A DNA stretch of 64,000 nucleotides from the NCBI RefSeq assembly GCF_003725735.1, contig NZ_RJTM01000085.1, positions 1 through 64,000 of the forward strand. The letters run 5' to 3'. The notes under the pieces are model-generated. The model saw only the letters and a program-made list of their open reading frames with translations. It did not search any database and was not told the origin of the DNA. The DNA comes from Sinomicrobium pectinilyticum (GTDB taxonomy: Bacteria; Bacteroidota; Bacteroidia; Flavobacteriales; Flavobacteriaceae). Position numbers and translations under genes: made by a program. How positions within the stretch are numbered: position 1 is the first letter of the stretch; each line of letters starts with the position of its first letter. Positions 27,435 to 35,215 of this stretch are shown here, piece after piece.

Positions 27435-30110
27435 ATGAAATACTGCATATATTTTTTGGTGGGATGTTTCTGTTTTTCTTCCATTTGTGCACAATCGGTC
27501 ACACTCACGGGCACCGTTAAAGACAGTACGGGAGTTTCCCTGGAAATGGCCAATGTGGTAGCTGTCAACCGGGAGACGCAGAATCTCGATGCTTTCGGGG
27601 TGACAAATGCTGAAGGCCGGTACAGGTTACAGTTGAATCGTGGAAAGACGTACGATGTTAAAGTGAGCTATCTGGGAATGAAAACGGAAGAGTTCACCAT
27701 AACCGCACAGGAAGATAGCTTTAAGGAAGTGGTTCTTTTTTCCGAGGCCGATCGTTTGGATGAAGTGGAGGTTACCTACGAAATGCCGGTTACCGTTAAA
27801 GGAGATACTATTATATATAATGCGGATGCTTTTAATAAGGGAACGGAGAAAAAGCTCGGGGATATATTGAAAAATCTCCCCGGCGTTGAAATAACCTCCG
27901 ATGGCGAAATTGAAGTGGAAGGAAAAAAGGTGGGTAGGGTAAAAGTGGAAGGTAAGGATTTCTTTGAAGGTGACTCCAGGCTGGCAGCAGAGAATATTCC
28001 CGCCAATGCAGTGGATAAAGTGGAAGTGCTGCGCAATTTTAACGAGGTCTCCCAGATGAAAGGATTGACGAATGACGACGATAATATTGCACTGAATATT
28101 AAACTGAAGGAAGGGAAAAAGAACTTCTGGTTTGGTGAGATTACGGCAGGTGCAGGCCTGGATGAACGCTATCTTGCCCATCCCAAGTTGTTTTACTACA
28201 GCCCGGAATACAGCCTGAATATTATTGCGGATATTAACAATATCGGGGAGTTGCCGTTTACCATGCGTGATTATTTTAATTTTACGGGAGGATTCCGGAC
28301 TTTCAATCAAAGGGGAGGGACCAGTTTGAACATGGCATCCAATGATCTTGGCCTCTCGCTTATGCAGAATAACCGGGCGAAGGAAATAGATACCAAATTC
28401 GGAGCTTTCAATTTCAGTTATTCCCCTACCGGTTTCTGGGATGTAGGCGGTTTCGCTATTTATTCTTATTCAGGCACGGAAATGCAGACCGATGCATCGC
28501 GGACTTTTATAGAATCGGGAGAGACGGAACATACCACCACGGCGACCGATCAGAAAAGCAAGCTGGGACTGGCCAAGCTGAATTCCGTTTACAAGCCTAA
28601 TGAGGACCTGCAGGTAGATTATGATGTTTTGCTGAAAGTGTCAGACCAGCAGGAGGTCATGGACCGGGTGTCCGTTTCGGATGTTACGGATGATATCCGG
28701 GAATACAGAGAACAGACCCCGCTTACCCTTACGCAGAGCGCCAATGTATACTATACCCTGAACAAAAAAAACATTTTTACGGCAGAGATCAGGCATATGT
28801 ATCAGAACGAAGACCCGTTCTACAATGCAATACGTGATTTACAGCCTTTTCAGGGAGTGTTGCCTTTTGACGACGGACAGAGCGTATATAATATCAATCA
28901 GGAACGATTGGTAAGGACAAACAGGATCGACGCCATGGTAGACCACTACCTGATAACCGGGAAAAAAAGCCATCTCAATTTTACGTTAGGAGCTACCCAT
29001 AGCCACCAGGGTTTTGATTCCGAAATTTTTCAAATCCTGGATAACGGTGCCGAGATGCCGTTGGAAGGGGAAGCTTATACCAATGACGTTACATATAATT
29101 TTTCGGATACCTTTCTCGGGGTTCATTACAAACTGGCAGCCGGTATATTCACACTAAATCCCGGTTTCACCCTGCATGGTTACAGGACAGAAAATAAACA
29201 ATCCGGTTCATCGGTAACCGATAATCTTTTTGCAGTGCTGCCTGATGTCTATATCAATCTTCAGTTTAAAAAATCGGAAAATCTCCGGTTTAACTACGGT
29301 ATAACCAGGGAATTTACTGATGTCAATAAACTGGCGCAGGGGTATGTTTTTAATAATTACAATGCCATATACAGCGGGAACAGGGAATTGGAAAGTGCCC
29401 TGTATCACAGTCTTTCGCTGAATTATTTCAGCTTTAATATGTTTAACTTCACCAATATTTTTGCCGGCTTGTCGTATAATAAACGCATAAACGCTTTAAA
29501 GAGCAGTGGAAATATAGAGGGTATTAACCAGGTGAGTACAACAATAAACTCCGGTTTTGAGGATGACGTGTTTACCGCACTGGGGCGGTATGAAAAACGG
29601 TGGAATCACTACAAGGCCTCATTGAGGGCAAATCTATCCTATTCCAGGTTTAACAATATCGTAAACGAGGAGAGGCGGGTCTCCGAATCGTTTACGCAGG
29701 ATTACCAGTTCAGTATGGCTACGAATTTCCGGGACTTCCCCAATCTGGAACTGGGATATGGATTTAACCGGAATAATTATGACAATGGCGGGAATGCTAC
29801 CACATACTTTACGGACAAACCTTTTATAAAAGTAGATGCTGCCTTTTTAAAAGGGTTTATTTTTGCTGCCGATTACACTTACAACCACTACAGGGATAAG
29901 GAAAAAACAGTGAAAAACGAATATTCTTTTCTCAATGCCGATCTTTCGTACCAGAAAAAAGACAGTCCGTGGGAATACAGCGTGGGAATTACTAACGTAC
30001 TGAACAACGGAGAGCTGAACCAGGATAGCTTTGACGAACTTTATTTTAACAGTTCGAGGTACCTGGTTCAGCCTCGTTATATGATGTTGAAGTTAAAATA
30101 CAACCTGTAA
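27435..30110 (+). CDS. Outer-membrane beta-barrel protein, TonB-receptor-like
   Basis: An 891-residue protein. I use the ATG giving MKYCIYFLVGCFCFSSICAQ; an in-frame GTG lies four codons earlier. CarboxypepD_reg-like domain at about 20-105, a plug-like region (GDILKNLPGVEITSDGEIEV... VEVLRNFNEVSQ), then a long barrel ending YLVQPRYMMLKLKYNL. It lacks the clear siderophore plug signatures. It is likely co-transcribed with the GLPGLI gene and could be its transport or surface partner. Substrate unknown. Confidence 0.9.
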   Translation: MKYCIYFLVGCFCFSSICAQSVTLTGTVKDSTGVSLEMANVVAVNRETQNLDAFGVTNAEGRYRLQLNRGKTYDVKVSYLGMKTEEFTITAQEDSFKEVVLFSEADRLDEVEVTYEMPVTVKGDTIIYNADAFNKGTEKKLGDILKNLPGVEITSDGEIEVEGKKVGRVKVEGKDFFEGDSRLAAENIPANAVDKVEVLRNFNEVSQMKGLTNDDDNIALNIKLKEGKKNFWFGEITAGAGLDERYLAHPKLFYYSPEYSLNIIADINNIGELPFTMRDYFNFTGGFRTFNQRGGTSLNMASNDLGLSLMQNNRAKEIDTKFGAFNFSYSPTGFWDVGGFAIYSYSGTEMQTDASRTFIESGETEHTTTATDQKSKLGLAKLNSVYKPNEDLQVDYDVLLKVSDQQEVMDRVSVSDVTDDIREYREQTPLTLTQSANVYYTLNKKNIFTAEIRHMYQNEDPFYNAIRDLQPFQGVLPFDDGQSVYNINQERLVRTNRIDAMVDHYLITGKKSHLNFTLGATHSHQGFDSEIFQILDNGAEMPLEGEAYTNDVTYNFSDTFLGVHYKLAAGIFTLNPGFTLHGYRTENKQSGSSVTDNLFAVLPDVYINLQFKKSENLRFNYGITREFTDVNKLAQGYVFNNYNAIYSGNRELESALYHSLSLNYFSFNMFNFTNIFAGLSYNKRINALKSSGNIEGINQVSTTINSGFEDDVFTALGRYEKRWNHYKASLRANLSYSRFNNIVNEERRVSESFTQDYQFSMATNFRDFPNLELGYGFNRNNYDNGGNATTYFTDKPFIKVDAAFLKGFIFAADYTYNHYRDKEKTVKNEYSFLNADLSYQKKDSPWEYSVGITNVLNNGELNQDSFDELYFNSSRYLVQPRYMMLKLKYNL

Positions 30111-30127
30111 TTAATTATTTCGACGGA

Positions 30128-30730
30128 TTAAATAATTTCCGCGGCTTCCAGTGCTTTTTCCAGTGCGACGGCCCTGGTGGTTTCCATTGCCGTTCCTTCT
30201 GCACGGAAGATCTCCACATCGGTCATCCCCATAAAACCGAGAACAGCCTTCAGGTAGCCCGGAATAAAATCATACCCCTGGTTTGCTCCTTCGGTATAAA
30301 TTCCGCCGGAAGCCAGTGCAATGTAAACTTTTTTGCCTTTTACCAATCCTTGCGGGCCGTTTTCCGTGTAGTGGAAAGTTAATCCCGCTCTGGCAATATG
30401 GTCAATCCACGCTTTTAATTGTGAAGGGATGCTGAAGTTATACATAGGGGCTCCCAATACCAGAATGTCCGCTTCAAAAAGTTCCCGGACCGATCTTTCG
30501 GATTGTTGTATGGCCCTGATATCGTCAGATGTCCGGTCCTCCTCGGGAGTGAAGAACGCATTTACCGTTTCGGTCTGCATATGCGGAAAAACCTCGCGGA
30601 CCAGGTCCCTTTCTTTTACCCGTACTTCCGGGTATACTTCTTTAAGTCTTTCTATAATGGCGTTTCCCAGCCGGGTGCTGTAAGAATTCTCGCTCTGTAG
30701 GCCCGATTTAATATGCAATATATTTTTCAT
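30128..30730 (-). CDS. azoR: FMN-dependent NADH:quinone oxidoreductase / azoreductase
   Basis: A 200-residue flavodoxin-fold azoreductase: MKNILHIKSGLQSENSYSTR binds FMN phosphate, followed by PMYNFSIPSQLKAWIDHIAR and ASGGIYTEG. AzoR enzymes reduce quinones by two electrons and azo dyes in vitro, protecting against electrophile stress. It is divergent from an HxlR regulator with a 24-bp perfect palindrome between, an arrangement like B. subtilis YodB-AzoR1. A TACTTTTG promoter element lies on the minus strand at 30747-30754. Confidence 0.94.
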   Translation of the reverse strand: MKNILHIKSGLQSENSYSTRLGNAIIERLKEVYPEVRVKERDLVREVFPHMQTETVNAFFTPEEDRTSDDIRAIQQSERSVRELFEADILVLGAPMYNFSIPSQLKAWIDHIARAGLTFHYTENGPQGLVKGKKVYIALASGGIYTEGANQGYDFIPGYLKAVLGFMGMTDVEIFRAEGTAMETTRAVALEKALEAAEII

Positions 30731-30786
30731 GTTTGTAATTTTTATTCAAAAGTACGTATCTTTACTTTACAATTTATAGTAGTATA

Positions 30787-30810
30787 CAAAAGGTTAGTAC
30801 TAACCTTTTG
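30787..30810. promoter_or_regulatory. 24-bp perfect palindrome, likely HxlR operator
   Basis: CAAAAGGTTAGT is followed directly by its exact reverse complement, with core TTAGTACTAA. It lies between azoR and the HxlR gene, 30 bases before the regulator's ATG. The GTAC centre matches operators of YodB/HypR-type repressors. Confidence 0.75.
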
Positions 30811-30840
30811 GTAAGTAGATGTAATTTTATATTGAAGATC

Positions 30841-31191
30841 ATGAAAGGAGCCATTTCAAAAGAAGTTTGTCAGAAAAGACTAAAAGGGATTGATGATGCC
30901 CTGTATGCCATAGGGGGTAAATGGCGGCTTAAGATCATCATTGCCCTGAGGGAAGGATATACCAGGTTTAATGAAATCCAGCGGACGATAGGGATTTCGG
31001 CCAAAATGCTTTCGATAGAATTAAAGGAACTGGAACTTAACGGTTTTTTGAAACGGGAAGTACACACCGGGCCTCCTGTTGTTGTGGAATATAAGCTCAC
31101 CGAATACAGCGATACCCTCGAAGGTGTTCTGCAGGCATTAAGTGACTGGGGGGAAAACCATCGGGAAAAAATAAGGCGGGAGCGTTCCTGA
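30841..31191 (+). CDS. HxlR-family regulator, probable thiol redox sensor
   Basis: A 116-residue winged-helix regulator. The ATG before KGAISKEVCQKRLKGIDDA is the natural start; an in-frame TTG upstream would lie inside the operator palindrome. The recognition helix region is FNEIQRTIGISAKMLSIELK; the wing is KREVHTGPPVVVEYKL. A Cys at position 10 matches the location of redox Cys in YodB (Cys6) and of Cys10 in the other HxlR protein of this window. It probably represses azoR and responds to quinones or diamide-like agents (inference from context). Confidence 0.9.
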   Translation: MKGAISKEVCQKRLKGIDDALYAIGGKWRLKIIIALREGYTRFNEIQRTIGISAKMLSIELKELELNGFLKREVHTGPPVVVEYKLTEYSDTLEGVLQALSDWGENHREKIRRERS

Positions 31192-31248
31192 AAAACCGGG
31201 GTTGTGACAGGCATGCGATTGCGGGTTAAAAATATATAACTTTCACCT

Positions 31249-31815
31249 ATGAATGAGTTAGTTGATTTTTTATTGGGGTTCGGTCGCCTGGCTCCTATGG
31301 ATATTGAACTTATAGAGCGTAAGACAGAAGAAGTGGGCGTTGCAAAAAATACGAGGCTTGCCAAGGCTTCCCAGTTTATCGATGAGCTCTGGTTTGTTAA
31401 AGAGGGGGTTACACGAGTTTATTACTATACCGAAAAAGGCGAAGAGATCACTAAATATTTCATCGATGAACTTCATTTTTCCAGCGATGCCAATAGCTTT
31501 CTCTATCGTATTCCCACGACTTCTTATGTGGAAACGATAACCGATTGTCTATTAATTAAAATTCCCCGTTCATCTTTTGAGGTGTTTTCTGAAAAGATTC
31601 CGGGCTGGAACGAACTCATTTCCAGGATTGTCACTCAGGCCATGCAGGACAAAGTCAACAGGATCAGCCCGATGCTTGCCGAAACCGGGAAAGAGCGTTA
31701 CCTGAAGTTTATGGAGCGTTATCCCGCATTGCTAAACCGCATCCCCCTTAATCTGCTGGCTTCCTATTTGGGAGTTACCAAATATTCGTTAAGCCGTATC
31801 CGGAAAAGCATGTGA
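31249..31815 (+). CDS. Crp/Fnr-family transcriptional regulator
   Basis: A 188-residue cyclic-nucleotide-binding-fold regulator. Residues 20-115 form the jelly-roll domain (ELWFVKEGVTRVYYYTEKGE), with no clear cAMP-binding RxS motif, so the ligand is unknown. The C-terminal helix-turn-helix reads IPLNLLASYLGVTKYSLSRI. It has no Cys cluster, ruling out a 4Fe-4S Fnr. It lies just upstream of an aldo/keto reductase gene, with a TTGCCA/TGGCAA dyad between them. Confidence 0.92.
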   Translation: MNELVDFLLGFGRLAPMDIELIERKTEEVGVAKNTRLAKASQFIDELWFVKEGVTRVYYYTEKGEEITKYFIDELHFSSDANSFLYRIPTTSYVETITDCLLIKIPRSSFEVFSEKIPGWNELISRIVTQAMQDKVNRISPMLAETGKERYLKFMERYPALLNRIPLNLLASYLGVTKYSLSRIRKSM

Positions 31816-31828
31816 ATTACCGGATTAG

Positions 31829-31842
31829 TTGCCAAATGGCAA
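31829..31842 (+). promoter_or_regulatory. Candidate Crp/Fnr-type operator
   Basis: TTGCCA-AA-TGGCAA is a perfect dyad 52 bases upstream of the aldo/keto reductase ATG. A CATTTTTG element at 31865-31872 is near the promoter consensus; it would put the dyad centre at about -43, the normal position of a class II activator site. Confidence 0.5.
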
Positions 31843-31894
31843 TTTTATTCTCCTTTGGATGCATCATTTTTGTAAAAACAAAAACGCAAAAGAA

Positions 31895-32779
31895 ATGAGT
31901 ATTCAAAAAACGATTACGATTGGGGCAAAAACCGGACATCCTTTGACAGTTAAACGATTTGGCTACGGCAGCATGCGGTTAACGGGGGAAGAAATGATTT
32001 GGGGCGAACCCAAAAACAGGCCGGAGGCATTACAGATATTAAAAACGGCAGTTCGTGAGGATATAAAATTCATCGACACGGCAGATTTTTACGGCGATGA
32101 TGTCACCAACAGATTAATAGCAGAAGCTTTATATCCTTACCCCGATGATCTGGTCATATGCACAAAAGTTGGTGCCGATAGGGGCGCTGATAAAAGCTGG
32201 AGGTTTTATGATACCCCCGAAAATTTAAGAGCGGGTATAGAAAATAATTTAAAGACCTTAAAAACAGAACAATTACCGTTGGTCCATTTAAGGATAATGC
32301 CCGGGTCAGATACCCCTTTGGAAGAGTCTCTCGGGGCTATGTTCGAAATGCAGAAGGAAGGTAAAATACTGCATGTAGGATTGAGTAATGTGAGTCCTGA
32401 TGAATTAAATAAAGGATTAACAATGGGAAATATAGCCAGTGTTGAAAATGCTTTCGGTTATGCTCAGAGGACCACTTTTGAGATGCATGGAATGGAAATC
32501 AGGGGGCTGCAGGAAGTAATGGATAGATGCCTGGCAGATAAAATTGTGATGATTCCTTTCTGGTCTTTGCAAAGTTCAGTTTTAAAAGAAGACCGCAGGA
32601 TCTCGGAGATCGCTGATAAATATAAAGTGACCGCGGCCCAGATAAACCTGGCCTGGACACTACATCTTAATGATTTGATGCTCCCTATTCCGGGAACTTC
32701 AAAATTAAATCATTTTAAGGAAAACATACAAGCATTGAATATTCCTTTGACAGATGAAGACATGGAGTTTTTAGGTTGA
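31895..32779 (+). CDS. Aldo/keto reductase
   Basis: A 294-residue NADPH-dependent AKR with TIM-barrel fold. The catalytic tetrad is visible as D61 and Y66 (FIDTADFYG), K91 (CTKVG) and H131 (LVHLRIMPG). The ATG before SIQKTITIGAKTGH is used; a TTG-initiated extension would run through the operator. Base composition is more AT-rich than its neighbours, hinting at acquisition. Substrate unknown. Probably controlled by the Crp/Fnr protein just upstream. Confidence 0.93.
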   Translation: MSIQKTITIGAKTGHPLTVKRFGYGSMRLTGEEMIWGEPKNRPEALQILKTAVREDIKFIDTADFYGDDVTNRLIAEALYPYPDDLVICTKVGADRGADKSWRFYDTPENLRAGIENNLKTLKTEQLPLVHLRIMPGSDTPLEESLGAMFEMQKEGKILHVGLSNVSPDELNKGLTMGNIASVENAFGYAQRTTFEMHGMEIRGLQEVMDRCLADKIVMIPFWSLQSSVLKEDRRISEIADKYKVTAAQINLAWTLHLNDLMLPIPGTSKLNHFKENIQALNIPLTDEDMEFLG

Positions 32780-32946
32780 CAAAGCAATATTCTGTTGAAA
32801 GGCAAAAGCCTGTCTCCGTACATTTGCAGGCATCGACCCGCATATTACTTTGGGAAAATAAGGCCCTTCTTTTGGGTGGAATTTTTGCATAGTCCCCAAC
32901 TTTAAGGGGATTGATCCTTCAAACCCGTAGCCACTATCTCAAATAA

Positions 32947-32986
32947 AAAAATCCGTAAAACCTTTTTTAGGTGTTTACGGATTTTT
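32947..32986 (-). terminator. tRNA-Phe terminator
   Basis: AAAAATCCGTAAA (32947-32959) pairs with TTTACGGATTTTT (32974-32986). On the minus strand the stem ends in a T-run, immediately after the tRNA 3' end. Confidence 0.8.
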
Positions 32987-32989
32987 ACG

Positions 32990-33062
32990 TGGTACCTCCA
33001 GGAATCGAACCAGGGACACATGGATTTTCAGTCCATTGCTCTACCAACTGAGCTAAGGTACC
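32990..33062 (-). tRNA. tRNA-Phe (GAA)
   Basis: A complete 73-base cloverleaf on the minus strand. Acceptor GGTACCT pairs with AGGTACC; D arm GCTCAGTTGGTAGAGC; anticodon stem ATGGA/TCCAT with loop CTGAAAA, anticodon GAA; T arm CCTGG-TTCGATT-CCTGG; discriminator A. The CCA end is not encoded. It has its own promoter and terminator. Confidence 0.97.
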
Positions 33063-33081
33063 CGTTGCTTTATTGCGGGTG

Positions 33082-33111
33082 CAAATATAGGTGCAAAATT
33101 AAATTTTCCAA
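33082..33111 (-). promoter_or_regulatory. tRNA-Phe promoter
   Basis: Read on the minus strand: TTG, exactly 19 bases, TATATTTG (top 33082-33089), about 19 bases before the tRNA 5' end. An ideal match to the Bacteroidota housekeeping promoter. Confidence 0.75.
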
Positions 33112-33138
33112 AACAAAATCGGAAAAAAAACTGTTTTG

Positions 33139-33146
33139 TAAATTTG
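33139..33146 (+). promoter_or_regulatory. coaX promoter element
   Basis: TAAATTTG fits TAnnTTTG exactly, 17 bases before the coaX ATG. No good upstream TTG is seen at the usual distance. Confidence 0.5.
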
Positions 33147-33163
33147 CGTCCTTACTTTTGATT

Positions 33164-33895
33164 ATGACTATAGCCATAGATGCCGGAAATACCTTCGTGA
33201 AAATTGCTGTTTTTCAATCAGATATTATCCTGTATTCCGAAAGATTCCGGTCGGGTGACTTTTTGGGAAAAATTTCGGGATTGCTGAAGCAATACGGAGA
33301 AGTGACCGATATTATTATCGCTTCGGTGGCGGATGTTTTCGAAAAGGACCTGGAGGAACTGCAAAAAATGGTAAAAGTCCATATACTGGGAACCTTGACT
33401 GTATTGCCTTTTAAAAACAGATATGCTACTCCCGGTACACTGGGGGCAGACCGGGTAGCCCTTGTTAGTGCCGCATGCCGTGAATATCCCGGACAGAATG
33501 TGCTGGTTATAGATTCCGGTACCTGTATTACATATGACTTTTTAAATGCGGAAGGGGAGTATCTCGGCGGGGCTATTTCCCCCGGAATACAAATGCGCTA
33601 TAAGGCCCTGCATACGTTTACGGCCAGATTACCGTTAATTGATTCTACCCGGCTGGATGATTTCATAGGGAATTCCACGGCGTCGAGTATATCTTCGGGG
33701 GTATTGAATGGTGTTGTAAATGAAATAGATGGGGTTATTGATCAATACAAGGAGAGATTTGAACATTTAACAGTTATTTTAACGGGAGGCGACCTCGATT
33801 TTTTGTCAAAACAATTAAAAAGTAGCATATTTGCGAATTCAAATTTCCTCCTGAAAGGGCTGAATTATATTTTGGAACTCAATAAGAACCAATGA
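33164..33895 (+). CDS. coaX: Type III pantothenate kinase
   Basis: A 243-residue kinase for the first step of CoA synthesis. The ATG before TIAIDAGNTFVKIAVF is used; the open frame extends back through the tRNA gene but that is not coding. Type III motifs are intact: DAGNT, GADRVALV and DSGTCITYDF. The ASKHA-type fold and absence of a Walker A are normal for the class. Its stop overlaps the next gene by 4 bases, starting a long envelope operon. Confidence 0.96.
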   Translation: MTIAIDAGNTFVKIAVFQSDIILYSERFRSGDFLGKISGLLKQYGEVTDIIIASVADVFEKDLEELQKMVKVHILGTLTVLPFKNRYATPGTLGADRVALVSAACREYPGQNVLVIDSGTCITYDFLNAEGEYLGGAISPGIQMRYKALHTFTARLPLIDSTRLDDFIGNSTASSISSGVLNGVVNEIDGVIDQYKERFEHLTVILTGGDLDFLSKQLKSSIFANSNFLLKGLNYILELNKNQ

Positions 33896-35193
33896 TCAGA
33901 AAGATATTTATTGTTTTAGTTGCATGTATTGCCACCTGCGGTTATGCGCAAAGAGGATCTTCGTCACCTTATTCCTTTTATGGTATCGGAGACCAAAGGT
34001 TCAAGGGAACAACGGAAAACCAGTCCATGGGGGGCATCAGTATGTATTCCGATAGTATTCACCTCAACCTCAATAACCCCGCGGCATACAGCGACCTCCA
34101 TCTGACCGTATATACCGGGGGAGGTTCTTATACTAATCTCAACCTGAAAAACGAAACTCAGAAAGAAAATACCTCCAATGCTTATCTGGATTACCTGGCC
34201 CTCGGGTTTCCAGTGATCCGGGGTAAACTAGGGGTAGGATTCGGGCTCATGCCCTATACCTCTGTAGGGTACAACCTGGAACAGAGGGGAGAAACTACGC
34301 TGAACCAATACAACGGAAAAGGAGGGACGAACCGGGTATTCTTTTCGGGCGGATACAAAATTACCGATAATTTCAGTATCGGAGCGTCGGCCAATTATAG
34401 TTTCGGGAAAATAGAGAACGAATACCGCAGGGTTGTACAGGACATAGAGCGTCCGACCCTGGAGAATAATACTTCGGAACTCAGTGGTTTTGATTTTAAA
34501 CTGGCGTTGAACTATAAAAAAAGACTGAAAAACGATCTTGTAGTTCATTCTTCCCTGACATATTCACCCGAAGCGACACTAACTTCCGATAACAGCCGTA
34601 CCCTATCTGTGGTTACCATAGATCCTACCAGAGGGACTATTATAGGAGGAGAAGTGCGCGACGTGGACCTGGATGCTTTGGGACTTCGTCAGGTAGATCT
34701 TACCATTCCGCAAAAAGCATCAGTTGGTGTGGGAGTGGGGAAAGATTATAAGTGGTTTGCCGGTGCGGAATACGAATGGAAGAAGAATGGTGATTTCAAT
34801 AATCCGTTTGTTTCGGTGGCCGGTGTAAGTTATGAAGATGCTACGCGGTTTTCCGCAGGAGGCTTCTTTATCCCGGATTATAGTTCTTTTACAAGCTATT
34901 GGAAGAGAATCGTTTACAGGCTTGGTGTGCGTTACGAAGAGACCGGGCTTCTGGTGAAAGATATTCCTTTAAACGACTTTGGCATATCTTTTGGTCTAGG
35001 TTTACCGTTAGGTGCCCCGATTCCTACCACAAATTCCCTGCAATATGCAGGTTTGTTTTCCAATGTTAACGTAGGTTTTGAGCTCGGCAGAAGAGGGACC
35101 ACTACCTACGGAAGAATTCAGGAAGACTATTTTAAAGTGAGTATCAGCTTATCGCTGAACGATAAATGGTTTGTAAAAAGAAAGTATGATTAA
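33892..35193 (+). CDS. FadL/OmpP1-like outer-membrane protein
   Basis: A 433-residue exported barrel protein: signal MIRKIFIVLVACIATCGYAQ, then GSSSPYSFYGIGDQRFKG and DSIHLNLNNPAAYSDL, which resemble the N-terminal NPA region of FadL-type hydrophobic-compound channels. The remainder alternates beta strands and ends KWFVKRKYD. Function unknown. It is coupled to coaX by a 4-base overlap and followed by a TPR protein. Confidence 0.82.
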   Translation: MIRKIFIVLVACIATCGYAQRGSSSPYSFYGIGDQRFKGTTENQSMGGISMYSDSIHLNLNNPAAYSDLHLTVYTGGGSYTNLNLKNETQKENTSNAYLDYLALGFPVIRGKLGVGFGLMPYTSVGYNLEQRGETTLNQYNGKGGTNRVFFSGGYKITDNFSIGASANYSFGKIENEYRRVVQDIERPTLENNTSELSGFDFKLALNYKKRLKNDLVVHSSLTYSPEATLTSDNSRTLSVVTIDPTRGTIIGGEVRDVDLDALGLRQVDLTIPQKASVGVGVGKDYKWFAGAEYEWKKNGDFNNPFVSVAGVSYEDATRFSAGGFFIPDYSSFTSYWKRIVYRLGVRYEETGLLVKDIPLNDFGISFGLGLPLGAPIPTTNSLQYAGLFSNVNVGFELGRRGTTTYGRIQEDYFKVSISLSLNDKWFVKRKYD

Positions 35194-35215
35194 CCACAAA
35201 TAAATTCTAAAAAAG

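Noticed and set aside
30808-30840. TTG-started extension of the second HxlR gene
   Set aside because: It begins inside the perfect palindrome; the ATG at 30841 gives a normal family N-terminus and the same length as the other HxlR protein.
33020-33163. Upstream extension of coaX
   Set aside because: It would run through the tRNA-Phe gene and promoter; the family starts at the DAGNT region.
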